Shown here in pieces: positions 1 through 7,917 of a stretch of DNA of 64,000 nucleotides. The stretch lies in contig NZ_PTJS01000001.1 in the NCBI RefSeq assembly GCF_002941025.1, forward strand, positions 930,001 to 994,000, read 5' to 3'. Within the stretch, counting starts at the first letter, position 1. The number at the start of each line of letters is the position of its first letter. The stretch comes from Streptomyces sp. QL37 (GTDB taxonomy: Bacteria > Actinomycetota > Actinomycetes > Streptomycetales > Streptomycetaceae). The position numbers and the translations under genes are program-made. The notes beneath the pieces were generated by a model. That model was not told where the DNA came from. It saw nothing but the letters and a program-made list of their open reading frames with translations, and searched no databases.

Positions 1-389
1 TGGCGGAGCGGATCCTGGAGGACACCGTCGCGTACGTGCGGGGACGCGAGCAGTTCGGCCGCCCGGTCGGTTCCTTCCAGGCGCTGCGGCACCGGCTGGC
101 CGACCTGGCGACCGAGATCGAGTGCGCCCGGCTGCTGGTCTTCGACGTGGCCGCGGCCTGCGACGCCGAGCCGGAGCGGCTCTTCCCGCGCGAGGCCTCG
201 ATGGCGAAGCTCAAGGCCACCGAGACGGCGAGGCACGCGGCTCTGGAGGGAATGCAGATGATGGGTGGCTACGGCTACGCGACGGAGTACGACATGGAGC
301 GGCATCTGCGGGCCGCGGTCGTTTCGACCGTCTACGGCGGCACGAGTGAGATCCAGCGCGACATCATCGGCAAGAGCTACGGCCTGTAG
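1..389 (+). CDS. Acyl-CoA dehydrogenase, C-terminal part (5' end outside window)
   Basis: The reading frame is open from the window edge (first full codon at base 3) to a TAG at 387-389, so only the C-terminal third of the protein is present. The visible part is the all-alpha C-terminal domain of acyl-CoA dehydrogenases. It has the substrate/FAD-region helix RGREQFGRPVGSFQ, the segment MQMMGGYGYATEYDMER and the family-typical ending GGTSEIQRDIIGKSYGL. The enzyme class performs FAD-dependent alpha,beta-dehydrogenation of acyl-CoA in the cytoplasm. It converges on the macro-domain gene with a 20-bp gap. The substrate cannot be deduced. Confidence 0.93.
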   Translation, partial: AERILEDTVAYVRGREQFGRPVGSFQALRHRLADLATEIECARLLVFDVAAACDAEPERLFPREASMAKLKATETARHAALEGMQMMGGYGYATEYDMERHLRAAVVSTVYGGTSEIQRDIIGKSYGL

Positions 390-409
390 GGCGCCACGCG
401 GGGCGGCAC

Positions 410-886
410 TCAGCCGAAGTCGTACACCGTCACCTCGATACCGCGGCTCACCAGCCGGTCGATGAGGAGCGGCTCGACCCGGGACCATGTGCCGCCCGCC
501 AGCCCGCAGCCGATCCTCGGCATGTGGACCGAAGCGCCCAGCTCCGCCGCCCTGGCGGCTACCTTGTCCAGACCCGTGTCGATCGCCTCGTAACGCACCG
601 GCACGCCCTTGCTGCCGGTGCGTATCCCCCGCTGACCGACCAGATTCGCCACCCAGACGTACGGGCCGGCCTGGACGAACTGCACGGCCCCCAGGCCGAA
701 GTCGTTGCCCGCGCGCTCGCGGTGCCAGCGGCGGTACGCGGCCTCGGGCTCGGGCCAGCGGCGGGAAAGGGCCAGGACGAAGCCCTTGCCCCAGCCGCCC
801 AGGTCGTTGCAGCAGTGCACGATCAGCTTGACGCCCTTGCCCCGGGGGCTGGTGGCATCGCCCTGCAGGTAGGTGATCCCCGACAT
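410..886 (-). CDS. Macro domain protein (Poa1p-like ADP-ribose phosphatase type)
   Basis: A 158-residue protein that is a single macro domain. It opens with the ADP-ribose-binding strand ITYLQGDAT and the loop IVHCCNDLGGWGKGFVLAL, and it carries HMPRIGCGLAGGTW near residue 120, matching the glycine-rich loop of Poa1p-type macro domains. Such proteins bind ADP-ribose derivatives, and some hydrolyse ADP-ribose-1''-phosphate or remove ADP-ribose from macromolecules. Activity here is inferred from family membership only. The ATG at 886 has GTGAGGGC immediately upstream as a ribosome site. The gene follows the acyl-CoA ligase on the same strand with a 40-bp gap, so it may be read through from it. 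Confidence 0.85.
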   Translation of the reverse strand: MSGITYLQGDATSPRGKGVKLIVHCCNDLGGWGKGFVLALSRRWPEPEAAYRRWHRERAGNDFGLGAVQFVQAGPYVWVANLVGQRGIRTGSKGVPVRYEAIDTGLDKVAARAAELGASVHMPRIGCGLAGGTWSRVEPLLIDRLVSRGIEVTVYDFG

Positions 887-926
887 GCCCTCACCGTACG
901 TTCCCCCACTGACAACCGGCCCCGGG

Positions 927-2762
927 TCAGGTGCCGCTCTCCTCGTAGAGGGCGTCCAGCACCTTTCCGTACTGCTCGCGGACGACGCGGCGGCGCAGCT
1001 TCAGCGAGGGTGTCAGCTCGCCGGTGTCGGGGCCCCATTCCCTGGCCAGCAGCCGGTGGCGTTTGACCTGTTCGGTGCGGTTCAGCCGGGCGTTTGCGGC
1101 CTGGACGGCGCGGTCCACCTCCTCGCGTACGGCGGGGTGGGCGGCGAGCGCCGTCATGTCGTCGCCGCCCTCGACGCCCCGGGCCGCCGCCCAGGCCGGT
1201 GCCATCTCCGCGTCCAGGACGAGGAGCGCCACCAGGTAGGAGTGTCCGTCGCCGTGGACGAACGCCTGGCCGATCAGCGGGTGTTCCTTGAGGGCGTTCT
1301 CCACCAGGGCCGGGGAGACGTTCTTCCCGGTCGAGGTGATGATCATTTCCTTCTTGCGGTCGGTGAGCCACAGGTAGCCGTCGTCGTCGATCCGGCCGAT
1401 GTCCCCGGTCGGGAACCACCCGTCCGCGTCGAGCGCCCGGTCCACGGTGCCGTCGGCGCGCAGGTACCCGGAGAACACCGTCTCGCCCCGGACCAGGATC
1501 TCGCCGTCCTCCGCGATCCTCAGCTCCAGCCCGTGCAGCGGCCTGCCGACCGAGCCGAGGCGGAACCCGGACGGGCTGTTGGTGGTGAACACACCGACCG
1601 TCTCGGTGAGTCCCCAGGCGTCCATGACGACGATGCCGAAGCCGGCCCAGAAGCGCACCACGTCCAGCGGCATGGGCGCGGAGGCGCTGGCCGTCCACAC
1701 CAGTCGCTCGAAGCCCGCGAGGGAGAGCACCGGATCGAGGACCTTCTCCTTGGCGTGCCGGTAGGCGGTCTCCAGCTCAGCGGGTGGCTGTTCGCCCCGC
1801 TCGCGGAAGGCCACGTGCTCGCGGGCGGTCTCCCCCGCCGCCTCGATCGCGGCCCGCTGCTCCTCGGGCAGGGTGGCGAGCGCGGCCCTGACGGAAGCGG
1901 CGAGCTTCTCCCACACCCGGGGCACGCCGAAGAACTGGGCGGGGTGCAGGGCGCGCGCGGTGGCCGCGACGGCCGCGGCGTCGGCGCAGAGATGGACGTG
2001 CGAGGCCCGGAAGACCGGCAGGTAGATGCCCAGCATCCGCTCGGCGATGTGGGCGAAGGGGAGGTAGCAGATGTGCGCGACGTGGTCCGGCAGTTCCACC
2101 ACCCGGTCCAGGGCCAGCGCGTTGACGACCACGCTGCGGTGGGTGATGGGCACGGCCTTCGGGTCTCCGGTGGTGCCCGAGGTGTAGACGACCGTGAGGG
2201 GGTCGTCGGCGGCGGAGGCCTGCCAGGCCGCCTCGAACTCCTCGGCGTCGTAGGCCTGTTGCCCTGCCTCGTACAAGGAGGCGTACGTCCGGCCACCGGC
2301 GCCCTCCGGTTCCACGACGAGGAGCGCCTCCAGGGGGACGGTGGCGTCCGCGAGGAGGGGCTCCCAGCGTGCGCGCTCCCGCGCCCCCTCGACGACCGCC
2401 AGCCGGGCGCCGCTGTGCCGGGCGATGTGCGCGATCTGTTCGGGGGCGGCGGTGCCGTACACGGTGACCGGTACCGCGCCGAGGTGGGTGAGGGCCAGGT
2501 CGCTGAGCCAGTGTTCGGGGCGGTTGCCCATCATCATCAGGACCTGCTCGCCGCGCCGGACGCCCCGGGCCGTGTATCCGGCGGCGAGCACCGCGGTCTC
2601 GCGGCGCACCTCCCGCCAGGTCAGGGTGGTCCATCCGTCGGTGCTGTCCGGGCTCCGCCAGGAGAGGGCGGGCAGGTCCCCGTGGTCCTCGGCGTTACGC
2701 GCCAGCAGGGCCGGGAGGGTGAGCCGGTCGGTCTCGGTGGGAACTCGCAGGATCGTGGTCAC
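927..2762 (-). CDS. Long-chain fatty acyl-CoA ligase (AMP-forming, FadD15-like)
   Basis: A 611-residue member of the adenylate-forming superfamily that activates fatty acids to acyl-CoA via acyl-adenylate. The P-loop-like motif VVYTSGTTGDPKAVPITHR is near residue 170, WGLTE is in the middle, and the C-terminal lid region contains GWFPTGDIGRIDDDGYLWLTDRKKE followed by KNVSPALVENALK. I chose GTG at 2762 because ACAGGAGA lies just upstream; in-frame codons further upstream lack a ribosome site. The 25-bp palindrome at 2853-2877, also present before the MerR gene and the beta-oxidation operon, lies about 90 bp upstream. This indicates shared control with those genes. Confidence 0.95.
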   Translation of the reverse strand: MTTILRVPTETDRLTLPALLARNAEDHGDLPALSWRSPDSTDGWTTLTWREVRRETAVLAAGYTARGVRRGEQVLMMMGNRPEHWLSDLALTHLGAVPVTVYGTAAPEQIAHIARHSGARLAVVEGARERARWEPLLADATVPLEALLVVEPEGAGGRTYASLYEAGQQAYDAEEFEAAWQASAADDPLTVVYTSGTTGDPKAVPITHRSVVVNALALDRVVELPDHVAHICYLPFAHIAERMLGIYLPVFRASHVHLCADAAAVAATARALHPAQFFGVPRVWEKLAASVRAALATLPEEQRAAIEAAGETAREHVAFRERGEQPPAELETAYRHAKEKVLDPVLSLAGFERLVWTASASAPMPLDVVRFWAGFGIVVMDAWGLTETVGVFTTNSPSGFRLGSVGRPLHGLELRIAEDGEILVRGETVFSGYLRADGTVDRALDADGWFPTGDIGRIDDDGYLWLTDRKKEMIITSTGKNVSPALVENALKEHPLIGQAFVHGDGHSYLVALLVLDAEMAPAWAAARGVEGGDDMTALAAHPAVREEVDRAVQAANARLNRTEQVKRHRLLAREWGPDTGELTPSLKLRRRVVREQYGKVLDALYEESGT

Positions 2763-2852
2763 GGCCGTCTCCTGTTGCCGTCGGCCGGACCGCACGGGTC
2801 CGCACCGGAGGGAATGACGCGCTTCGATGGTGCCGGAGACTTTCACACGACC

Positions 2853-2877
2853 GGTGAGACAGCAATAGTGTTGCACC
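2853..2877. promoter_or_regulatory. Putative MerR operator, copy A (acyl-CoA ligase promoter)
   Basis: An imperfect 25-bp palindrome: GGTG, 2 nt, ACAG, 5 nt, GTGT, 2 nt, CACC. Together with its flanks (about 2840-2882) it matches the block upstream of the MerR gene at roughly 38 of 44 positions, far beyond chance for two intergenic sites 4.2 kb apart. It lies between the ligase start (2762) and the M4 terminator. Confidence 0.75.
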
Positions 2878-2925
2878 TGATTGGTACAACGCCGCCGTCG
2901 CGGCACCCGCGCGGGCGTCAACACA

Positions 2926-2961
2926 CCGGGGCGCCCACCGGAGTTCCGGCGGGCGCCCCGG
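2926..2961 (-). terminator. Hairpin terminator of the M4 protease gene
   Basis: The arms CCGGGGCGCCC (2926-2936) and GGGCGCCCCGG (2951-2961) are perfectly complementary. They enclose a further CCGG-agtt-CCGG helix after one mismatch. The hairpin starts 18 bp past the protease stop codon. There is no T-run, as is usual for Streptomyces terminators. Confidence 0.7.
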
Positions 2962-2978
2962 CGCGGGTCCGCGAGTGC

Positions 2979-5684
2979 CTACTCCTCACAGCTCCCGGCG
3001 AAGGTCGCGCGGGTCGCGACATCGGTGGCCGCGGCCGTGGTGTCCAGCCAGGCGACCCGCCGGCCGTCACCGAGGGACGGGGCCAGCTGGGCGCCCGAGG
3101 AGCAGGAGACCCGGCTGAAGTCGTCCAGACCGGCGAGGACGTCGGCGGTCGTGGAGACCTTGACCTTGCCGGGGCCGGTCCAGGAGCCGAGGCCGCCCCA
3201 GAGGTCGTAGGTGGAATAGGCGAAGTACTTCTCGTTGACCGAGAACTGGGCGACGTAGGTGCCCGTCGGGTACCGCAGCTTCGCGGCCGCGGACAGGTCG
3301 TCGGCCGGTGCCGACACGAAGTTGGTGTTGGGGAGCAGGCCGCCGGTCTCGCGCCAGTAGATCCGGTCGGAGGTCAGCTGGATGTCGGAGACGGAGTTGA
3401 GGAGCCAGCCACCGATCCGCTTGCTCTGCGTGGTGCCCGACCTGATGTCGTAGAGGTACACGTAGCCGCCGCTGCCCGTCCACGCGATCCGGCCGTGCTT
3501 CATCGCGAGCCGGGAGGCCGTGGTGCCGGCCTCGGGGGTCACCTCGACCGTGGTGCCGTCGGCCTTGCGGAGCAGGACGTCCTGCTCGCCGTCGGGTGTG
3601 GTGGAGATGTACGCGAGCGCGCCGTCGTCGGTGACCGGCTCGGTCTCGTCGGCGCCGGGCAGGTCGACGAGCTTCCTGATCCCGCCCTGGCCCTTGTCGC
3701 CGGACCGGTAGACGCCGACGCCGTCGGCGGCGACGCGGGTGAAGACGATGCGGTCGTCGTCGAGGGACGGGTCGAGCAGATGGGCGTCCTTCTGGGCGAG
3801 TTCACGCTGCGGCTTCTTGCCGAAGCGGCCCACCGTGATGCCGAAGGCCTCGCTGCCACGGTCCCAGGCGACGGCGTCACCGTGCGGGATCGCGTAGACG
3901 TCACCGTTGATCTGGGCGGCCTGCTCGTCGATGCCGCCGTAGACCTCGTAGGCGGGCAGGACGTCGGCGCCGATCACCGTGCCGTCGTGCGTGCCGCTCC
4001 TGCGCTCCCAGCCCTTCTCGATGCCGTGGGCGTCGAAGGCCGCTCCGATCGCCGCGAGGTCGCGCTCGGAGACATGGAGGGACTTCGCGGCGAGGGTGAC
4101 GGCGTCACGCATGTCGGTGAAACCGGACAGCGGGGTGAGGTAGTTCTGCGCGGCACGGTAGACGACCTGGTCCGCGAGCTCGCTGTCGATGCTCTTGCGC
4201 ATGTCCCACATCGCCCCGCCGACGATGGTGGAGTTGTGGTGCACCCCTCCGTTGTCGATGTCGAGGGTCATGGGCAGGTAGTCCTTCTGCGCGCTGCGGC
4301 CGTCGTTCAGGTCGCGCAGGGCACATTCCTCCAGCGGCACGGTGCCGTTGCAGAGGTACTCACCGATGAGGCCGGACGACGGGTCGTCCATGGCGATGCC
4401 CTTGTCGGCGGTCTCCATGGCGTTGCCGAAGTAGTCCGATATCGCCTCGTTCAGCGCACCGGACTGGTTGAGGTAGACGAGGCCCGCGGAATGCTCGGTG
4501 ACTCCGTGCGTCATCTCGTGGCCGACGACGTCCAGTCCGACGGAGAGAGGGATGCCCTCCATGTGGCCGTAGACCATCTTGGAGCCGTCCCAGAAGGCGT
4601 TGGCGTAGTCCTGGCCGTTGCTGGAGACGTTGACGACGGAGTGGATCGAGCCTCCCTCACCGTCGACGCCGTCCCGGCCGAGCCGGTCACGGAGGTACTC
4701 GTAGACCTTGGTGGCGTTGAGATGGGCGTCCACCGCACCGGAGCTGGTGGCGGCGCCGTCGAAGCGGTCGGTCGCGGAGGTGCCCAGTGGGGCACGGTCA
4801 CCGACGGGCCCGCCCACCAGGTCCTGGTAGTGGGCGCGTCGTGCGTCGTAGGTACGGATCTGGCCGCCGGTCCGGGGGTACATGGCGCGGGCCGAGTCGA
4901 CGAGCGTGTAGGTGCCGTCCGCCTCCTTGTTGACGCCCAGCTTCGTCTCGGTGCCGTCCACGCGGACACCGGTGCCCTCGGCGGGCGAGACGTCGGCGGC
5001 GTCGATGTTGTCGTACGAGAGCGCGATGCCGCCCACCCGCGCGTCGACGTAGACCTCCTGACGCACCGGGCTGCCGTCCGCCCTGCCGCCCGTGACGGTG
5101 AAGTGCCAGGCCAGCCGGCCGCCGTCGGCGTCGGGCAGCACCGTGAGGCCCTGCGCCCTGGTCTGCCGCCCCTCGACCCCGACGAGGCCGCGGTCGAGGG
5201 AGAACATCCGCTGCTCGGCGGTGGCTTCGTCGACGAGGGGCTTCGTGGAGACCGTGAGCTCCGTGTAGAGCGTCCCGGTCGCCGAGGTGATCCGCACACC
5301 GCCGCCACCGGCCTCGGTCTGCACCGCGTACTGCGCACCGAAGACGGGTACGCCCTCGTGCTTCTGCTGGAAGCGGACGGAGGACTGCTCGCCGTCCTTC
5401 GTGGTCCGCACGGTCCTCAGATCACTCTCGGCGACCTTGTACGTGCCCTTGTACGCCTTCATGTGGGCGCGGGCCGCCTCGGCCGGCGTGCCCTTGCGGA
5501 CCGTGGCGTCCAGCCCCTGGGTCAGGGCCGGGGCGACCGGGACCGGGTCCGCCGTCGCGGTGGCCGCGGCGGGCGCGGCGGGCGCCGCGCCGTCGGCCCA
5601 GGCCGGTGCCGCCAGCAGCGCCGAACCGGTGGCGGCCGCGACGACACCGGCCGCCAGCGTTCGCCGGATCCTCGTAGTTCTCAC
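2979..5684 (-). CDS. Secreted M4 (thermolysin-type) metallopeptidase with C-terminal propeller-like extension
   Basis: A 901-residue preproprotein. A Sec signal peptide with a hydrophobic core and an AWA cleavage region (about residues 1-32) precedes an FTP/PepSY-type propeptide. The M4 catalytic domain has the zinc motif HEMTH at residues 389-393, with the third ligand Glu in GALNEAISDYFGN about 20 residues later. The remaining 340 or so residues (from about residue 560) contain repeated blades of the DGxRVAW / DDRIVFTR / YLYDIRSG kind, reminiscent of TolB-like propellers. Ordinary Streptomyces M4 proteases end much earlier. GTG at 5684 was chosen for the GGGGAGGG ribosome site upstream. The LuxR-type regulator upstream on the same strand is its likely controller. 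Confidence 0.93.
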   Translation of the reverse strand: MRTTRIRRTLAAGVVAAATGSALLAAPAWADGAAPAAPAAATATADPVPVAPALTQGLDATVRKGTPAEAARAHMKAYKGTYKVAESDLRTVRTTKDGEQSSVRFQQKHEGVPVFGAQYAVQTEAGGGGVRITSATGTLYTELTVSTKPLVDEATAEQRMFSLDRGLVGVEGRQTRAQGLTVLPDADGGRLAWHFTVTGGRADGSPVRQEVYVDARVGGIALSYDNIDAADVSPAEGTGVRVDGTETKLGVNKEADGTYTLVDSARAMYPRTGGQIRTYDARRAHYQDLVGGPVGDRAPLGTSATDRFDGAATSSGAVDAHLNATKVYEYLRDRLGRDGVDGEGGSIHSVVNVSSNGQDYANAFWDGSKMVYGHMEGIPLSVGLDVVGHEMTHGVTEHSAGLVYLNQSGALNEAISDYFGNAMETADKGIAMDDPSSGLIGEYLCNGTVPLEECALRDLNDGRSAQKDYLPMTLDIDNGGVHHNSTIVGGAMWDMRKSIDSELADQVVYRAAQNYLTPLSGFTDMRDAVTLAAKSLHVSERDLAAIGAAFDAHGIEKGWERRSGTHDGTVIGADVLPAYEVYGGIDEQAAQINGDVYAIPHGDAVAWDRGSEAFGITVGRFGKKPQRELAQKDAHLLDPSLDDDRIVFTRVAADGVGVYRSGDKGQGGIRKLVDLPGADETEPVTDDGALAYISTTPDGEQDVLLRKADGTTVEVTPEAGTTASRLAMKHGRIAWTGSGGYVYLYDIRSGTTQSKRIGGWLLNSVSDIQLTSDRIYWRETGGLLPNTNFVSAPADDLSAAAKLRYPTGTYVAQFSVNEKYFAYSTYDLWGGLGSWTGPGKVKVSTTADVLAGLDDFSRVSCSSGAQLAPSLGDGRRVAWLDTTAAATDVATRATFAGSCEE

Positions 5685-5794
5685 AGAACCCTCCCCATCG
5701 CACATCCATCCGTCCAAACGCACTGTTGTACGTCCCAGCCGGTTGACGGGGTAGATCCTTCGGCACACGAGGCCGGGCCAACAAGGGATGACGG

Positions 5795-5825
5795 CGGCGC
5801 GAAAGCGCCGTGGCGTAATTACGCC
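5795..5825. promoter_or_regulatory. Hairpin plus 14-bp perfect palindrome upstream of the M4 protease
   Basis: CGGCGC-GAAA-GCGCCG (5795-5810) is a 6-bp stem with a GNRA-type tetraloop. It is followed directly by the perfect palindrome GGCGTAATTACGCC (5812-5825), which abuts the regulator stop codon. The palindrome has an AT-rich core in very GC-rich DNA and lies about 130 bp before the protease start. It is a candidate operator for the LuxR-type regulator; the hairpin could also terminate the regulator transcript. Confidence 0.5.
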
Positions 5826-6941
5826 TCAGAAGTGCTCCGCCGCAACGGAGTCGGGCGATTCGAGCCAGCCGGCCCGGGCGGCGTGCCAGCCGAGCTGGAA
5901 CCGGGTGGCGGCGCCGACCTCGTCCATCAGGGCCCGCAGCCGCCGCTGCACGGTGCGGTGCCCCATCCCCAGCTGACGCGCGATCGCGGCGTCGGTCAGA
6001 CCGATGTGGAGGAGCGCCACGATCTCCCGGTCGACCGGTGCGAGCGCGTCCTCCCGGCCCGCGTCGGAGCCGCTCAGCCGCCACCCCTTCTCGAAGTGCT
6101 CCTCGAACAGCGAACAGAGGGCGGTGAGCAGACCGGTCCGGTGCACGACCAGCGCGACGGGCTCGGTCTCCCTCTCCGGGTTCAACGGCAGCAGGGCGAC
6201 CCGCCGGTCCACGATGACGAGCTTGATCGGCAGCCGGTCCGTGACGGAGATGTGCTGGCCCAGCGCGACGCACGAGGCCAGCACCGCTGCCGTCGCCGGA
6301 TGCTCCAGCCCCGCGCGTTCGACCACGCTGCGCACGGTCACTCCGCGGCGCGTCAGCTCCGCGTCCGCCTCGGCGTGATTGTCCTCGCAGGTGAGCACCT
6401 CCGGCGCGTGCCGGGTCGGGACCAGGGTGCAGACCTCGCTCACGGCCTGACGCTGCATGGTCAGCAGGCGGCGCCGGATCGCCGCCGGGCCGGTCAGCAC
6501 TTCCACGGGCACCCCCGAGGCGTGCGCCTGGGCCGACCGGTGCCGTTCGGTGAGATCGCCGACGAAGGACTCGACCTGGCGCAGCGCGGCCCGCCGGGAC
6601 TCCAGGAGCGATCCGAGTGCCAGCACGGGTGACGCGGCACGGTACCGGACGGCCGTGCCGTCGTCGTCCGGCCGGCCGGCGCTGGCGAGGCCGCGCTCGA
6701 CGAGCGACTCGAGGGCCTGGGCCACCACGGGGCCGCTCAGCGCCCCTTCGAGGGCTGCCGGCTCGCAGTCGGGACGGTCCACGAGCAGCCGGTAGACCAC
6801 GTCCTCGGCTTCCTCGAGACCGAGCAGCGTCAGGAGGGAGGAGTCCGCCGGGCCGGCCACGGGTGCGGGGATCACGGCCCCGGCACCCCGTTCCCCCGTG
6901 TCCGGCCGCCCGGGTGTCCGTGCCGCCTCGTCGCCCCGCAC
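5826..6941 (-). CDS. LuxR-type HTH regulator with TrmB-like N-terminal domain
   Basis: A 371-residue cytoplasmic regulator. The N-terminal 90 residues resemble a winged-helix TrmB-like domain (LLGLEEAEDVVYRLLVDR, then ALESLVERGLA). The middle third is a sensor-like region of unknown ligand. The C-terminus is a LuxR/GerE helix-turn-helix: VDREIVALLHIGLTDAAIAR followed by QLGMGHRTVQRRLRALMDEVGA. The GTG start has GGGGAGGGGG upstream. The gene sits directly upstream of the secreted M4 protease on the same strand, an arrangement typical of a dedicated protease regulator. That role is inferred from position. Confidence 0.85.
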   Translation of the reverse strand: MRGDEAARTPGRPDTGERGAGAVIPAPVAGPADSSLLTLLGLEEAEDVVYRLLVDRPDCEPAALEGALSGPVVAQALESLVERGLASAGRPDDDGTAVRYRAASPVLALGSLLESRRAALRQVESFVGDLTERHRSAQAHASGVPVEVLTGPAAIRRRLLTMQRQAVSEVCTLVPTRHAPEVLTCEDNHAEADAELTRRGVTVRSVVERAGLEHPATAAVLASCVALGQHISVTDRLPIKLVIVDRRVALLPLNPERETEPVALVVHRTGLLTALCSLFEEHFEKGWRLSGSDAGREDALAPVDREIVALLHIGLTDAAIARQLGMGHRTVQRRLRALMDEVGAATRFQLGWHAARAGWLESPDSVAAEHF

Positions 6942-7080
6942 GTGGCCCCCTCCCCGCCGTGTCCGCGTCGGCCGTCACACTATCCGCAGGCACGGGGCTC
7001 CGACCGGCGCGCACGTGCGCGGACCCCACCCGACGGCCCCCGGGCCAGGACTGTCGCCCCCGGGGCACTTTCACAACAGT

Positions 7081-7105
7081 GGTGATACAGCAATACTGTT
7101 GCACC
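7081..7105. promoter_or_regulatory. Putative MerR operator, copy B (merR autoregulation site)
   Basis: The best-conserved copy of the 25-bp palindrome: GGTG-N2-ACAG-N5-CTGT-N2-CACC, with both half-sites exact. An overlapping wider repeat, CAACAGT...ACTGTTG, spans 7074-7101. It lies 50 bp upstream of the MerR start codon, a position suited to autoregulation. Confidence 0.78.
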
Positions 7106-7155
7106 TGATCGACCCAGGCCCGGCAGGACGGGCCTGCCCGCGACAAGGAGCAGCC

Positions 7156-7896
7156 ATGGCACCCGGGACAGACGAGCCGACGCTGACCGTCGACGAACTG
7201 GCGGCGCGCGCGGGAGTCACCGTACGCACCGTGCGCTTCTACAGCACCAGAGGTCTGCTCCCCCCTCCGGTCATCGGGCCCCGGCGCGTCGGGCACTACG
7301 GGCACGATCACCTCTCCCGGCTGGCCCTCATCGAGGAGCTCCAGCACCAGGGCATGACGCTCGCCGCCATCGAGCGCTATCTCCAGCAGCTGCCGCCCGA
7401 CCTCAGCGCGCAGGACCTGGCGATCCACCGCGCCCTGGTGGCGTCGTGGGCCCCGGACGCGGCCGAGGACATGGAGCGTGCCGAGCTGGAGCGCCGGGCG
7501 GGCCGCCCGCTCAGCGAGCAGGACGTGGACCGGCTGGGGGCCATGGGCGTACTGGAGCGCCCCGGGAAGCCCGAGGCGCCCTTCCAGGTGGACCCCGGTC
7601 TGCTGCGGCTCGGGGTGGAGCTCCTGGACGTGCCGATCGCCCACGAGACGATCCTGGCGGCACGCACGGTCCTGCTGGAGCACACCCGGTCGGCCGCCCA
7701 CGAACTGTCGCGGCTGTTCCGGGACGAGGTGTGGAACCCCTACCGGGAGCGGGAGTCGGACCCGGAGCACGTGAAGGCGATGAAGTCGCTCTCGGCCAAC
7801 ATGCAGCCGATGGTGCTCCAGGCCCTGCTGACGGCCTTCCAGCGGTCGCTGAAGGAGGAACTGCGGGCCGCGTTCACCGCGGGCGAGGAGGGGTGA
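7156..7896 (+). CDS. MerR family transcriptional regulator
   Basis: A 246-residue protein with an N-terminal MerR winged helix: LTVDELAARAGVTVRTVRFY, then TRGLLPPPVIGPRRVGHYG and the LSRLALIEELQHQGMTLAAIERYL dimerisation region. The C-terminal 150 residues are helical and lack a metal-binding Cys cluster, so the effector is more likely an organic ligand such as an acyl-CoA (inference). ATG at 7156 follows AAGGAG. It converges on the FadB-type gene at the end of the beta-oxidation operon. Its own promoter carries the same palindrome as the acyl-CoA ligase and the racemase-led operon, making it the prime candidate for their common regulator. Confidence 0.92.
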   Translation: MAPGTDEPTLTVDELAARAGVTVRTVRFYSTRGLLPPPVIGPRRVGHYGHDHLSRLALIEELQHQGMTLAAIERYLQQLPPDLSAQDLAIHRALVASWAPDAAEDMERAELERRAGRPLSEQDVDRLGAMGVLERPGKPEAPFQVDPGLLRLGVELLDVPIAHETILAARTVLLEHTRSAAHELSRLFRDEVWNPYRERESDPEHVKAMKSLSANMQPMVLQALLTAFQRSLKEELRAAFTAGEEG

Positions 7897-7907
7897 ACGC
7901 GGCCCGC
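7863..7907. terminator. Bidirectional terminator inside the 3' end of merR
   Basis: A perfect 16-bp inverted repeat: GCGGGCCGCGTTCACC at 7863-7878 and its complement at 7892-7907, with a 13-nt loop. The stem overlaps the last codons and stop of the MerR gene and ends 10 bp before the stop of the convergent FadB-type gene, so it can serve both transcripts. Confidence 0.75.
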
Positions 7908-7917
7908 GGGGCGGCCG

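Noticed and set aside
873..6632. Very long plus-strand open frame (over 1900 codons) opposite the ligase and protease genes
   Set aside because: It is antisense to two clearly recognisable genes and its regulator, its translation is low-complexity Gly/Val/Arg/Asp-rich, and such frames arise from third-position GC bias.
5422..7770. 782-codon minus-strand frame spanning the protease promoter, the LuxR-type regulator and merR
   Set aside because: It crosses known genes in the wrong frames, and its translation is Arg/Gly/Ala-rich without motifs.
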